Shown: positions 32,295-40,814 of the stretch, in pieces
How positions within the stretch are numbered: position 1 is the stretch's first letter
How the letters are laid out: each line of letters opens with the position of its first letter
Assembly (NCBI RefSeq): GCF_002117485.1
Contig: NZ_CP021030.1
Coordinates: forward strand, 2,979,001-3,043,000
Length of the DNA stretch: 64,000 nt
DNA from: Rhizobium sp. NXC14
GTDB taxonomy: Bacteria > Pseudomonadota > Alphaproteobacteria > Rhizobiales > Rhizobiaceae
Direction: 5' to 3'
Notes under the pieces: model-generated
The model's database searches: none
Told to the model about the DNA's origin: nothing
The model's input: the letters and a program-made list of their open reading frames with translations, nothing else
Position numbers and translations under genes: made by a program

Positions 32295-33056
32295 TCAGGA
32301 GTAACGCGGTAGCGCCGACAGCAGCCGGTGCAGCGTGTCGATTGTCGAGAAATCGGCAATCCCGTCCACCCGTTCGGGCCGGAAATGTCGCTGGAAGGCT
32401 TCCACGTCGCCCGCCGTCTTCTGGGAGAATTCCCCCGTAATTTCAGTGCCGTAACCATAGAGCGACAGCATCGACTGCAGCGCTTCCACCGGTTGGCCGG
32501 CGTCCCCGCGCTGAAAGAAACGCCCACCGGTGATCGTCGCTGGCTCGACCCAATGGCCCACACCCGCCCGATGAAGCTCGGCCCATGGGAATTTTTCGCC
32601 CGGATCGACCTTGCGAATCGGTGCGACATCGGAATGCCCGAGCACTCTTTCCGGCGCAATCGACCAACGTTTGACACAGTCGCGACACAATTCGATGACT
32701 GCTGCGATCTGCTCCTTCGGATAGTCGGGAAGGCCGCCGGGATGACCGGCATTGGCAATTTCGATCCCGATCGACAGCGAATTGATATCGCTCTCGCCGT
32801 GCCAGCTGCTCTTGCCCGCATGCCAGGCGCGCCGCGCCTCCGGCACGAGCTGAATCACCTCGCCATTCTCGTGCACGAAATAATGGCTGGAAACCTGGCT
32901 CTCGTCCCGACAGAGCCAGTCGAGCGCACCATCGGCCGTCGGCATACCGGTATAATGCAGCAGGATCATATCGGGACGGCGCCCGTCCGCCCGCTCGCCG
33001 TGGTTGGGAGACGGCCGCACGTAAGCGCCTCGGTAATCGGCCTCGAAAGAGGTCAT
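32295..33056 (-). CDS. N-acetylmuramoyl-L-alanine amidase, AmiD type
   Basis: The 253-residue protein has an Amidase_2 domain. The zinc ligands are seen in ILLHYTG (residue 34 region), RAWHAG and VLGHSDVAPIRKVDPG, and the catalytic Glu in IGIEIANAGHPGG. A C-terminal PG_binding_1 domain follows (RGDAGQPVEALQSML ... VDGIADFSTIDTL). The layout matches E. coli AmiD, which cleaves MurNAc-L-Ala amide bonds including anhydro-muropeptides. No clear signal peptide or lipobox is visible, unlike AmiD itself, so this copy may be cytoplasmic and AmpD-like in role. Its ATG overlaps the stop of the upstream J-domain gene by 4 nt. Confidence 0.9.
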   Translation of the reverse strand: MTSFEADYRGAYVRPSPNHGERADGRRPDMILLHYTGMPTADGALDWLCRDESQVSSHYFVHENGEVIQLVPEARRAWHAGKSSWHGESDINSLSIGIEIANAGHPGGLPDYPKEQIAAVIELCRDCVKRWSIAPERVLGHSDVAPIRKVDPGEKFPWAELHRAGVGHWVEPATITGGRFFQRGDAGQPVEALQSMLSLYGYGTEITGEFSQKTAGDVEAFQRHFRPERVDGIADFSTIDTLHRLLSALPRYS

Positions 33057-33760
33057 GCGGCGCGGCGTTCCTTCTCGATCGCCGCATAGGCTGCGTTCAG
33101 CGCCGCCATGCGCTCGTTCGCGATCAAATGAAACTCCTTCGGCACCCCGCGCGAGATCAGTCGATCTGGGTGGTGCTCGCTGACGAGGCCGCGGTAACGG
33201 CGGCGGATCGTCGGAAAATCGTCGGAAGGCGACACGCCGAGCACCTTGTAGGGATCGCCGCCGGACGAGACGTGGCGAGCGGCGATCTGCTCGAAACGTG
33301 TCTCGCTCATCTGGAAGATCTCGGCGATATGGCTGAGGAAATTCAGCTCCTTCTCGTGAATCAGCCCATCGGCCTTGGCAATGTGGAACAGGCCATCGAG
33401 CACGTCTTCCAGCACCGGGCAATTGGCCGCGCAGGTAACGCAGAGCGTCGAAAGCCGCTCGGCATAAGCTTCGTAGCCGGCGACATCCTGGCGCGCGAGA
33501 TTATAGAGCCTGGCAACATTCTTGGCCTGATCTTCGGGAAATTCGAAGATCTCGCGGAAGGCCTCGACCTCTTTCTCGCTGACGACGCCGTCGGCCTTGG
33601 CCATCTTGGCCGAAAGCGCAATGATCGCCACGGAAAACGCCACTTTGCGCCGGGTTTCGGGATCTCCTTCGAAAACCGTTCGGATTGCCTCGACGACCGC
33701 GGAAAGCGCATTGCCCGCGGTAGTGCCAATGGCATTCAACAGTTTTTCCCAGAAGGACAT
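33053..33760 (-). CDS. DjlA-like TerB/J-domain co-chaperone
   Basis: The 235-residue protein has an N-terminal hydrophobic-poor helix, a central TerB/DjlA-N-type alpha-helical domain (KVAFSVAIIALSAKMAKADGVVSEKEVEAF, with the paired acidic motif repeated as HIAKADGLIHEKELNFL) and a C-terminal J domain. The J domain has the diagnostic HPD in EHHPDRLI, so it should stimulate DnaK ATPase. The membrane anchor of enterobacterial DjlA is not evident. It is translationally coupled to the downstream amidase, an arrangement common in Rhizobiales, which hints at a link between chaperone activity and cell-wall recycling (inference). Confidence 0.88.
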   Translation of the reverse strand: MSFWEKLLNAIGTTAGNALSAVVEAIRTVFEGDPETRRKVAFSVAIIALSAKMAKADGVVSEKEVEAFREIFEFPEDQAKNVARLYNLARQDVAGYEAYAERLSTLCVTCAANCPVLEDVLDGLFHIAKADGLIHEKELNFLSHIAEIFQMSETRFEQIAARHVSSGGDPYKVLGVSPSDDFPTIRRRYRGLVSEHHPDRLISRGVPKEFHLIANERMAALNAAYAAIEKERRAA

Positions 33761-34147
33761 CGAAAATCTCTCGCACGCTTGTCAAGTATGAGCAATCAGC
33801 TTGACCAAAGAATCTGAGCCTTTGCAAGGCGACGATTGGTCGTAGGATCGAAAACAGTTTTCACAATTCGGTAATTATTGCATCGCAGCAAGCGGTCGGT
33901 CGCTTTCGCCGGATCTGCCGTAAGAAAGTGCCGCACGATTCCACTCGATACTTAGCCGCCGATTTCCACAAACAGTTCCCGACAAGCAAAGCAGGTTAAA
34001 ACGATTATATCGATACTTCGCGCCACCTTCGCCGTTCAACCCGGCAAAAAGCCGCTTTTTTCGTAAATTCTTTACTTTACAGAGCCCTTTCCCTGCCGCA
34101 TCCATGCGCTAGCTAACGCTGCCGCACTGAACACCATAGGAGGGATC
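33761..34147. other. intergenic region upstream of pfp, no gene seen
   Basis: This 387 nt divergent region between the DjlA-like gene and pfp is relatively A+T-rich in its second half. It contains a weak CGGC-A4-5-GCCG hairpin followed by CTTTTTTCG near 34042-34062. The Shine-Dalgarno AGGAGGGAT precedes pfp. A minus-strand open frame at 33875-34105 has no ribosome binding site or recognisable features. No RNA gene was recognised. Confidence 0.6.
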
Positions 34148-35359
34148 ATGGCCAAACAGAAAGTCGCAATGCTGACCGCCGGAGGCCTGGCGCCCTGTCT
34201 TTCCTCCGCAGTTGGCGGCCTCATCGAACGCTACAGCGACGTTGCGCCCGAAATCGACATCGTCGCCTATAAGTCCGGTTATCAGGGCGTGTTGCTCGGT
34301 GACCGCATCGAGATCACCAGTCAAATGCGGGAAACGGCGCCGCTGCTGCACCGCTATGGCGGCTCACCGATCGGCAATAGCCGCGTCAAGCTCACCAATG
34401 CCGCGGACTGCGTCAAGCGCGGCCTTGTCAAGGAAGGCGAGAACCCGCTGAGGGTCGCCGCCGAGCGTCTTGCCGATGACGGCATTACCATTCTCCATAC
34501 GATCGGGGGCGACGACACCAATACCACCGCCGCCGACCTTGCCGCCTACCTCTCCGCCAACGGCTACGACCTGACGGTCGTCGGTCTGCCGAAGACGGTC
34601 GACAACGATGTCGTCCCCATCCGCCAGTCGCTCGGCGCCTGGACGGCCGCCGAAGTCGGCGCGCATTTCTTCGACAATGTCAGCAACGAGCAGACGGCCG
34701 CGCCGCGCACGCTCGTCATCCATGAGGTGATGGGCCGCCATTGCGGCTGGCTGACGGCAGCCACCGCCCGTGCCTATCTTCAGCGCACCAGCCGCAACCA
34801 ATATGTCGACGGCCTGATGATGGACGCGCATCTGAAGAGCATCGACGCCGTTTATCTGCCCGAAATAGCCTTCGACCTCGACGCCGAGGCCGCCCGCCTG
34901 AAGGACATCATGGACCGCACCGGCCATGCCACCGTCTTGGTCTCGGAAGGCGCCTGCCTCGACGCCATCGTCGCCGAGCGCGAAGCTGCGGGTGAGACCG
35001 TCAAGCGTGACGCTTTCGGTCACGTGAAGATCGACACGATCAATGTCGGCGCCTGGTTCCAGAAGCAATTCGCCAGCCTGCTGAACGCAGAGCGTTCGCT
35101 GGTGCAGAAATCGGGCTATTTCGCTCGCTCGGCCCCGGCCAACGCCGACGACCTCAGGCTGATCCAGAGTATGGTCGATCTCGCTGTCGAAAGCGCGCTC
35201 AATAAGGTTTCCGGCGTCACCGGCCATGACGAAGCGCAGAACGGTAAGTTGCGCACTATAGAATTTCCCCGCATCAAAGGTGGCAAAGCTTTTGACCTGT
35301 CGACGGCATGGTTTGCCGAAGTCATGCACAATATAGGCCAGAAATACAAAGAAGCATGA
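34148..35359 (+). CDS. pfp: pyrophosphate-dependent 6-phosphofructokinase
   Basis: This glycolytic enzyme phosphorylates fructose 6-phosphate using pyrophosphate, and the reaction is reversible. The 403-residue protein carries the phosphofructokinase blocks GGDDTNTTAADL near residue 120, LPKTVDNDVVPI near 153 and VIHEVMGRHCGWLTAATA near 195. Asp in GGDD and Lys in PKTVDND are the positions known to distinguish the PPi-dependent from the ATP-dependent enzymes. Rhizobia generally lack a strong Embden-Meyerhof flux, so a gluconeogenic or pyrophosphate-balancing role is plausible. AGGAGGGATC precedes the ATG. Annotated length is normal. Confidence 0.93.
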   Translation: MAKQKVAMLTAGGLAPCLSSAVGGLIERYSDVAPEIDIVAYKSGYQGVLLGDRIEITSQMRETAPLLHRYGGSPIGNSRVKLTNAADCVKRGLVKEGENPLRVAAERLADDGITILHTIGGDDTNTTAADLAAYLSANGYDLTVVGLPKTVDNDVVPIRQSLGAWTAAEVGAHFFDNVSNEQTAAPRTLVIHEVMGRHCGWLTAATARAYLQRTSRNQYVDGLMMDAHLKSIDAVYLPEIAFDLDAEAARLKDIMDRTGHATVLVSEGACLDAIVAEREAAGETVKRDAFGHVKIDTINVGAWFQKQFASLLNAERSLVQKSGYFARSAPANADDLRLIQSMVDLAVESALNKVSGVTGHDEAQNGKLRTIEFPRIKGGKAFDLSTAWFAEVMHNIGQKYKEA

Positions 35360-35417
35360 TTGACGGACGGTTAATATGGTGTCTTTGCTTGTTCCCGACG
35401 GAATAGGAGGAGATTCC

Positions 35418-36053
35418 ATGTCGCTTGAAGCCTGGCTCGCTTTTGCTGCCGCATCCGCCATCATGCTGGCCATACCGGGACCGACGATACTGCTCGTCGT
35501 CTCCTATGCGCTCGGTCATGGCCGTCGGACGGCCTTTGCGACGGTGAGCGGCGTGGCGCTTGGCGACTTCACCGCAATGACCGCGTCCCTGTTCGGTCTC
35601 GGCGCGGTGCTCGCCACCTCCGCCGCCCTCTTCACCCTCTTGAAGTGGATCGGCGGCGCCTACCTGATATGGCTGGGAATCAAGCTCTGGCGGGCTCCGG
35701 TGATTGGCGAGCCGGTCGCCGACAACGACAATCTGCCGGAGGAAAAGTCGCTTAAGATCTTCCTCCACGCCTATATCGTCACCGCCCTTAATCCGAAGAG
35801 TATCGTCTTCTTCGTCGCCTTCGTGCCGCAGTTCCTCAATCCGGCCCTGCCCTTCTTCGGGCAGATGACGATCATGGAAGCGACCTTCCTGGTGCTGGCG
35901 ATCCTCAACGCCGCCACCTACGCTTTTCTGGCCCATTCCGCTCGCGGACTGATTCGCAAGGCGAGCGTTCAGCGCGCCGTGAACCGCACCGGCGGCACCC
36001 TGCTGATCGCTGCAGGCGCCGTCACGGCTGGGTATCGCCGTATTGCGGCTTAG
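35418..36053 (+). CDS. LysE/RhtB family amino-acid exporter
   Basis: The 211-residue inner-membrane protein has about six hydrophobic helices. The family's opening motif is present (AIMLAIPGPTILLVVSYALGHGRR, with the Pro-Gly-Pro of the first helix) together with the second-half NPKSIVFFVAFVPQF. Members export amino acids or derivatives such as lysine, homoserine or threonine; the substrate is not predictable. I place the start at the ATG behind AGGAGGAGATTCC rather than 14 codons upstream. It lies 58 nt after pfp and may be co-transcribed. An ATTCCG/CGGAAT stem follows its stop without a U tract. Confidence 0.9.
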   Translation: MSLEAWLAFAAASAIMLAIPGPTILLVVSYALGHGRRTAFATVSGVALGDFTAMTASLFGLGAVLATSAALFTLLKWIGGAYLIWLGIKLWRAPVIGEPVADNDNLPEEKSLKIFLHAYIVTALNPKSIVFFVAFVPQFLNPALPFFGQMTIMEATFLVLAILNAATYAFLAHSARGLIRKASVQRAVNRTGGTLLIAAGAVTAGYRRIAA

Positions 36054-36168
36054 AAATATTCCGTGGTTGCCGGAATGCAACGAATAGGTTAATGGGGTCA
36101 TCGGGTTTAAGCTTTTTAGTAACTTTTATAACGCTGCCGGGGCGGCGCGATTTCACGAAAGTGACGGA

Positions 36169-37110
36169 ATGGTAGCGATCGGATTGTCCGGCCTGAAACG
36201 CAGTCTTGTCGTTTCTACGGTGCTCTGCTGCGGCGTGATCACCGGCTGCACGAGCGTCGAATATACCTCTCAGGCCGAACTGACAGCCGCTCAGACCGTG
36301 GTGCCGACGCCGAAGCCCGGCGAAGATGCGATGCTTGCCGCAGTCCCGACAGCTGAAGGTGCTGCCGGCCAGGCGATCGCCGGCAGCGTTCTTCCCCAGG
36401 CAGCTCCGTCGCTCACAGCAACGGCGATGCCGACCGCGCCGGGCTCCCAGCCTGCCGATCTGACCATGCAGCCCGGCATACAGCCGGCGGCCTATGCGCA
36501 GATCCCCCTGACTCCCGAGATGACAGCGATCCAATCCGTCGTGCCGACGCCGCGCCCGGGAACGCCGTCACAGCCGGCGACGCAGCTTGCCTTTGCCGCC
36601 ACCCCGCAGAACAGCGCGCTTGCAGCACTTGCCGCAGTCGACACCACGCCGCGTTCCATGGATTACGGCTTCGATGAGTCAGGACCGATCGATCCGCCGA
36701 CGGCTCCCCCGATGTTCAGCGACGACGACAGGGACGATGCTCCGACCGTCGAGAAGAGCTTCGTCACCAAGCTCATCCAGAAATATTCGAAGATCTATGA
36801 AATTCCCGAGACGCTGCTCCACCGCATCGTTCATCGCGAGAGCCGCTACAATCCGAAGGCTTACAACAAGCGCGGCTATTTCGGCCTCATGCAAATCAAA
36901 TACAACACCGCCAAATCTATGGGCTATGACGGTGCGCCGGGCGGCCTCTTCGACGCCGAGACCAACATCAAATATGCCGCAAAATATCTGCGCGGCGCCT
37001 GGCTCGTCTCCGACAACAAAGAAGACGACGCTGTCCGCCTCTATGCGCGCGGCTATTACTACGACGCCAAGCGCAAGGGCATGAATGATGTCGCCCAGGG
37101 TAATTACTGA
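36169..37110 (+). CDS. lipoprotein lytic transglycosylase
   Basis: The 313-residue protein has an N-terminal signal with the lipobox VITGC (cysteine near residue 27). A linker of about 160 residues rich in Ala, Pro and Thr carries two copies of VVPTP[KR]PG. The C-terminal SLT catalytic domain has the glutamate in IVHRESRYNPKAYNKRG and the motifs YFGLMQIKYNTAKSMGYDG and GLFDAETNIKYAAKYL. It is predicted to sit in the outer membrane or be anchored to the inner membrane and to cleave glycan strands. The catalytic block closely parallels the secreted transglycosylase at 31.4-32.0 kb (GLFDPETNIKYGMKYL), so the two look like paralogues. Confidence 0.9.
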   Translation: MVAIGLSGLKRSLVVSTVLCCGVITGCTSVEYTSQAELTAAQTVVPTPKPGEDAMLAAVPTAEGAAGQAIAGSVLPQAAPSLTATAMPTAPGSQPADLTMQPGIQPAAYAQIPLTPEMTAIQSVVPTPRPGTPSQPATQLAFAATPQNSALAALAAVDTTPRSMDYGFDESGPIDPPTAPPMFSDDDRDDAPTVEKSFVTKLIQKYSKIYEIPETLLHRIVHRESRYNPKAYNKRGYFGLMQIKYNTAKSMGYDGAPGGLFDAETNIKYAAKYLRGAWLVSDNKEDDAVRLYARGYYYDAKRKGMNDVAQGNY

Positions 37111-37156
37111 AACCTGGCAGCTACCAAAACAAACCAATTGAAACAGCGGTCGTAAC

Positions 37157-38578
37157 CTACGGCTGCGGCTGAGCCTGCCGGTGTGATTCGGCTTGCTGTT
37201 GCGGCGCTCGCGCTTGCGGCAACGCCGCCAGGACTGCCTTCAGCAGCGTCTGCGGTTGATAGCCGAGCCAGCCCGGCGTCAGGCCGAGCCGGACGACGAT
37301 CAGATTGGCGGAAGGCACGATCGCCATGCTCTGCCCGTCATGCCCCATGAGCCAGAACGTATCCTCGGGCAGCCCGAACGCGGCGCTCGAGCCACCGGGC
37401 GCAAGCCAGGCCTGACCTTGCGTATACCGGCCGTTCGACGCCGCCGTCGGCGTGCGCATGGCGCCGACGAAGCCCTCCGGCAACAGCCGCTGGCCGTTCC
37501 ACACGCCATCCTGCAACAGGAACTGCCCGAAGCGGGCCCAATCATGCGCCGTCGCGTAGAGATAGGAGCTTCCGACAAAGGTGCCGCGCGCGTCGAGTTC
37601 GAAGACGGCACTCGTCATGCCGAGAGTGGAGAAGAGCGCGTCGTGCGGATAGGAAAAGGCTGCCGGCGCATTGCCTACCCTGTCCATCCAGATACGCGAC
37701 AAGAGCACCGCAGTGCCGCTCGAATAGCGGAAGCGCTGCCCCGGCGGCGCCTCTATCGGGGCATTGGCCGGCAACGACACCATGTCGGGGTCGAGATAGA
37801 GCATGCGCGTCACATCCGCGACATCGCCATAATTCTCATTGAAGGCAAGGCCGCTCTCCATGCCGAGCAGGTCGGAAACCTTGATATTGGCGCGGGCATC
37901 GTCCTTCCACTGCGCCAGAAGATGATCATCGTCGAAGGAGATCTTGCCGTCGAGCATCAGCCGTCCCAGGATCGCGGCATTCACCGTCTTCGTCATCGAC
38001 CAGCCGATCAGCGGCGTCTTCGCGGAGAATCCGGCGCCATAGGCTTCGTCGACGATGCGGCCGTCACGCACCACCACGATCGCCCGCATCGCCGGGCCGG
38101 AAAGTCCGGCATCGCCCAGCAGCGAGGCGATCTTCTCGTCGGGATCACCTACGCCCTCGCCCTGCGGCCATAAGGCATCATTCGTCTCCGCTTTGACCGT
38201 CGCATCGAAGGGCATGGCATTCGCCGCCGCCTCGAAGTCGCCGTCCGGCACGCTCGTACAACCGAGACCGCTGCGATAGAAGGCGTAATTCGGCGCGAAC
38301 AGCCCCATGAAGCGCGCCGTCACACGGCTGTTTTCGCGATCGACGCTTACACTCATCAGCCGAAGCAACGGATTTCCGGGCGCCTGGACATCGTCATGGA
38401 GCACATCGTCCGCCTCCCGGCCGGCAATGAAGACATTGGAGCAGACGATCTTGGCGGCATAGCCGCCGCCGACGCGCAGAAGCTCCGGCGGCCGGACGAA
38501 CAGCCAGGCGGCGCCGGCAACGACGATGAGAACGACAAGGAGAGCAAGCGCCTTCAGGACACGCAGGACAAATCGCAT
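37157..38578 (-). CDS. beta-lactamase-family serine hydrolase
   Basis: The 473-residue protein has an uncleaved signal anchor (VLKALALLVVLIVVAGAAWL, about residues 7-26). A periplasmic class C beta-lactamase/DD-peptidase-like domain follows, with SMTK as the SxxK nucleophile motif near residue 195 and YSSGTA as the Tyr-x-Ser/Asn site near 285. HDGQSMAIVPSANLIVVRLG stands at the KTG position. Relatives include esterases, DD-carboxypeptidases and 6-aminohexanoate hydrolases, so the substrate is open and resistance should not be assumed. The ATG at 38578 follows GGAGGAATGCC; 47 extra upstream codons lack conservation. A Gln-rich tail ends the protein. It is divergent from btaA. Confidence 0.85.
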   Translation of the reverse strand: MRFVLRVLKALALLVVLIVVAGAAWLFVRPPELLRVGGGYAAKIVCSNVFIAGREADDVLHDDVQAPGNPLLRLMSVSVDRENSRVTARFMGLFAPNYAFYRSGLGCTSVPDGDFEAAANAMPFDATVKAETNDALWPQGEGVGDPDEKIASLLGDAGLSGPAMRAIVVVRDGRIVDEAYGAGFSAKTPLIGWSMTKTVNAAILGRLMLDGKISFDDDHLLAQWKDDARANIKVSDLLGMESGLAFNENYGDVADVTRMLYLDPDMVSLPANAPIEAPPGQRFRYSSGTAVLLSRIWMDRVGNAPAAFSYPHDALFSTLGMTSAVFELDARGTFVGSSYLYATAHDWARFGQFLLQDGVWNGQRLLPEGFVGAMRTPTAASNGRYTQGQAWLAPGGSSAAFGLPEDTFWLMGHDGQSMAIVPSANLIVVRLGLTPGWLGYQPQTLLKAVLAALPQARAPQQQAESHRQAQPQP

Positions 38579-38709
38579 GGCATTCCTCCGAATGCTTGGA
38601 GAGAAGCAGGAATTCCGCCTGCCGGAAAGGGCACGGCGCGAAGAATATTCCGTCACCCAATCACTTTCCGAGGAGGGCGACGTTCTCGAACGGCGCAGGC
38701 CCACAGCCC

Positions 38710-38727
38710 ACGTCATCAAACTGTAGC
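38710..38727 (+). promoter_or_regulatory. candidate PHO box upstream of btaA
   Basis: ACGTCAT-N4-CTGTAGC matches the PhoB direct repeat CTGTCAT-N4-CTGTCAT at 9 of 14 positions with correct spacing, 45 nt upstream of the btaA start. The match is modest. Betaine lipid genes are known to be induced by phosphate limitation through PhoB in related bacteria, which raises the prior. Confidence 0.35.
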
Positions 38728-38760
38728 AGTGGCGCGCTACACGCCCTGAACGCTAAAAAG

Positions 38761-38778
38761 GTGACAGACTCATGTCAG
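38761..38778 (-). promoter_or_regulatory. second PHO-box-like repeat across the btaA start
   Basis: On the minus strand CTGACAT-N4-CTGTCAC matches the PHO-box repeat at 12 of 14 positions. It overlaps the btaA ATG and its Shine-Dalgarno area, an unusual place, and faces the divergent serine hydrolase 183 nt away. It may be a true PhoB site, or it may be coincidence. Confidence 0.35.
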
Positions 38779-40016
38779 AATTTGCACCGGATGCCGGCTT
38801 CCGCAAGAACCGGAAACTCAAGGACGCCCTTCTCCGCCACAAGGCTTTTTCGAAGGAGGGCTTCTCCGAGCGGCTCTTCGGTCTTCTCTTCTCCGGCCTC
38901 GTCTATCCGCAGATCTGGGAGGATCCGGATCTCGACATGCAGGCGATGGAGTTGAAGCCCAATCACCGCATCGTCACCATCGGTTCGGGCGGCTGCAACA
39001 TGCTCGCCTATCTCTCCAAGGCGCCGGCTTCGATCGACGTCGTCGACCTCAACCCGCACCATATCGCGCTGAACCGCCTGAAGCTTGCCGCCTTCAAGCA
39101 CCTTCCCTGTCACGCCGATCTCATCCGCTTCCTGGCGATGCCGAACGAGAAATCGAACAGCCGCGCTTATGATCAGCATCTCGCTGCCAAACTCGACGAG
39201 GCGACGCGCAGTTACTGGAACGGCCGCAAGTTCGGTCGCCGCCGCGTCACTGTCTTCGACCGCAACATCTATGAAACCGGCCTGCTCGGCCGCTTCATCG
39301 GTGCTGCCCACCTCCTTGCCCGTCTGCACGGCGTCAAGCTGCGCGAAATGACCAAAACCCGTTCGATCCGCGAGCAGCGCCAGTTCTTCGACGAGCAGAT
39401 CGCACCCCTGTTTGAAAAGCCGGTCGTACGCTGGATCACCGGCCGCAAAAGCTCACTCTTCGGCCTCGGCATTCCGCCGCAGCAATATGATGAGCTCGCA
39501 AGTCTTTCTGACGATCATTCGATCGCGCCGGTGCTGAAGCATCGCCTGGAAAAGCTCGCCTGTCATTTCCCGATGCGCGACAACTATTTCGCCTGGCAGG
39601 CCTTCGGTCGCCGCTACGGCACCGAAGAAGAAGGCCCGCTGCCAACCTATCTGAAGCCGGAGCACTACGAGGTGATCCGCGCCAATATCGACCGCGTCAA
39701 CGTCCACCACGCAAGCTTCACCGAACTTCTGGCCCGCGAGCCGGCGGCTTCCCGCGACCGTTATATCCTGCTCGACGCGCAGGATTGGATGACCGACGGA
39801 CAGCTGAACGACGTCTGGCGGGAGATCACCCGCACGGCGCGCGAAGGCGCTCGCGTAATCTTCCGTACCGCCGCCGAAAGAAGCATCATCGAAGGCCGTC
39901 TGTCACCTTCGATCCGCGACCAATGGGATTATTTCGAAGAGAAGTCGCGAGAGCTGACCGCGCTCGATCGCTCGGCGATCTACGGCGGCTTCCACATTTA
40001 CGGGAAGAAGGCGTGA
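38772..40016 (+). CDS. btaA: betaine lipid synthase BtaA (SAM:DAG 3-amino-3-carboxypropyltransferase)
   Basis: BtaA transfers the 3-amino-3-carboxypropyl group of S-adenosylmethionine to diacylglycerol, the first step of DGTS betaine lipid synthesis at the inner membrane. The 414-residue protein matches the DUF3419 family. It begins with KAFSKEGFSERLFGLLFSGLVYPQIWEDP, has the SAM-binding GSGGCNMLAYLS near residue 72 followed by IDVVDLNPHHIALN, and a C-terminal ILLDAQDWMTD motif that resembles methyltransferase motif IV. Its stop overlaps the btaB start in a GTGA. DGTS replaces phospholipids under phosphate starvation, in line with the PHO-box candidates. Confidence 0.93.
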   Translation: MSEFAPDAGFRKNRKLKDALLRHKAFSKEGFSERLFGLLFSGLVYPQIWEDPDLDMQAMELKPNHRIVTIGSGGCNMLAYLSKAPASIDVVDLNPHHIALNRLKLAAFKHLPCHADLIRFLAMPNEKSNSRAYDQHLAAKLDEATRSYWNGRKFGRRRVTVFDRNIYETGLLGRFIGAAHLLARLHGVKLREMTKTRSIREQRQFFDEQIAPLFEKPVVRWITGRKSSLFGLGIPPQQYDELASLSDDHSIAPVLKHRLEKLACHFPMRDNYFAWQAFGRRYGTEEEGPLPTYLKPEHYEVIRANIDRVNVHHASFTELLAREPAASRDRYILLDAQDWMTDGQLNDVWREITRTAREGARVIFRTAAERSIIEGRLSPSIRDQWDYFEEKSRELTALDRSAIYGGFHIYGKKA

Positions 40017-40687
40017 GCAAGATCGGAGCCGAGACGGCAGGAAAGGGCGATCAACATGCCAGCCTGATGGATGGCATGTACCGCTACCAGCGCCATATCT
40101 ACGACCTGACCCGCAAATATTACCTCCTTGGCCGCGACAGCACGATTCGCAATCTCGACGTGCCAGACAGCGGCACCCTGCTCGAAGTCGGCTGCGGTAC
40201 CGGCCGCAACATGGCTTTGGCTCACAGGCATTTCCCGAGCGCCAAGCTGTTCGGCCTCGACATTTCCCAAGAAATGCTGATCTCGGCGCGCAAGACCTTC
40301 GCCACGAAAGCGACAATCCCGGAATTCCGCGTCGCCGATGCCACGGCGTTTACCCCGCGCGAATTCGGCGTCAGCGGCTTCGACCGCATCCTGATCTCCT
40401 ATGCCCTGTCGATGATCCCGGACTGGGAACGCGCCGTCGATGCGTCGATCGCCGCACTCAATCCAGGCGGCCAGCTGCATATCGTCGATTTCGGCCAGCA
40501 GGAAGGCCTGCCGCCTTGGTTCCGCCGCATGCTGCAGGCCTGGCTTGCGAAATTCCATGTCACTCCGCGCGCCGATTTGCAGGAGGTCTTGGAAGCGCAG
40601 GCCGAGGAACACAATGCGCGATTGTCCTTTGAAACAGTCGGCGGCGGTTACGCCTGGCGGGCGGCCATTATCAGCAGGCGCTCATAA
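40013..40687 (+). CDS. btaB: N-methyltransferase BtaB (DGTS biosynthesis)
   Basis: BtaB performs three successive SAM-dependent N-methylations on the diacylglyceryl-homoserine made by BtaA. The 224-residue class I methyltransferase has motif I LLEVGCGTGRNMALAH near residue 60, GLDISQEML as motif II and FDRILISYALSMIPDW as motif IV. The GTG start overlaps the btaA stop by 4 nt, giving translational coupling, and no better ATG fits the conserved start; the next ATG (MDGMYRYQRHIYDLTRKYYL) is 18 codons later. The product is soluble. Confidence 0.92.
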   Translation: MSKIGAETAGKGDQHASLMDGMYRYQRHIYDLTRKYYLLGRDSTIRNLDVPDSGTLLEVGCGTGRNMALAHRHFPSAKLFGLDISQEMLISARKTFATKATIPEFRVADATAFTPREFGVSGFDRILISYALSMIPDWERAVDASIAALNPGGQLHIVDFGQQEGLPPWFRRMLQAWLAKFHVTPRADLQEVLEAQAEEHNARLSFETVGGGYAWRAAIISRRS

Positions 40688-40814
40688 TTCGCTTGAAACT
40701 AACCGATTTTTTACGTTGATATGATGAAAAGAGGGTTATTCCTCTGCTGGGCTCGTCATTTTCGAAGGTCAGGCTGTGGGGCAAAGAGATCATTCGGTTC
40801 ACGACGGGATACCC

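Noticed and set aside
33875..34105. 76-codon minus-strand open frame in the pfp upstream region
   Set aside because: No ribosome binding site, Arg-rich, no recognisable feature; treated as noncoding.
36058..36076. ATTCCG/CGGAAT stem after the LysE-type gene as a terminator
   Set aside because: Six base pairs, no U tract; could be chance.
37157..38578. Antibiotic-resistance beta-lactamase
   Set aside because: The SxxK hydrolase family is broad; the KTG position is not canonical and the gene is a chromosomal, membrane-anchored member, so no resistance claim is made.
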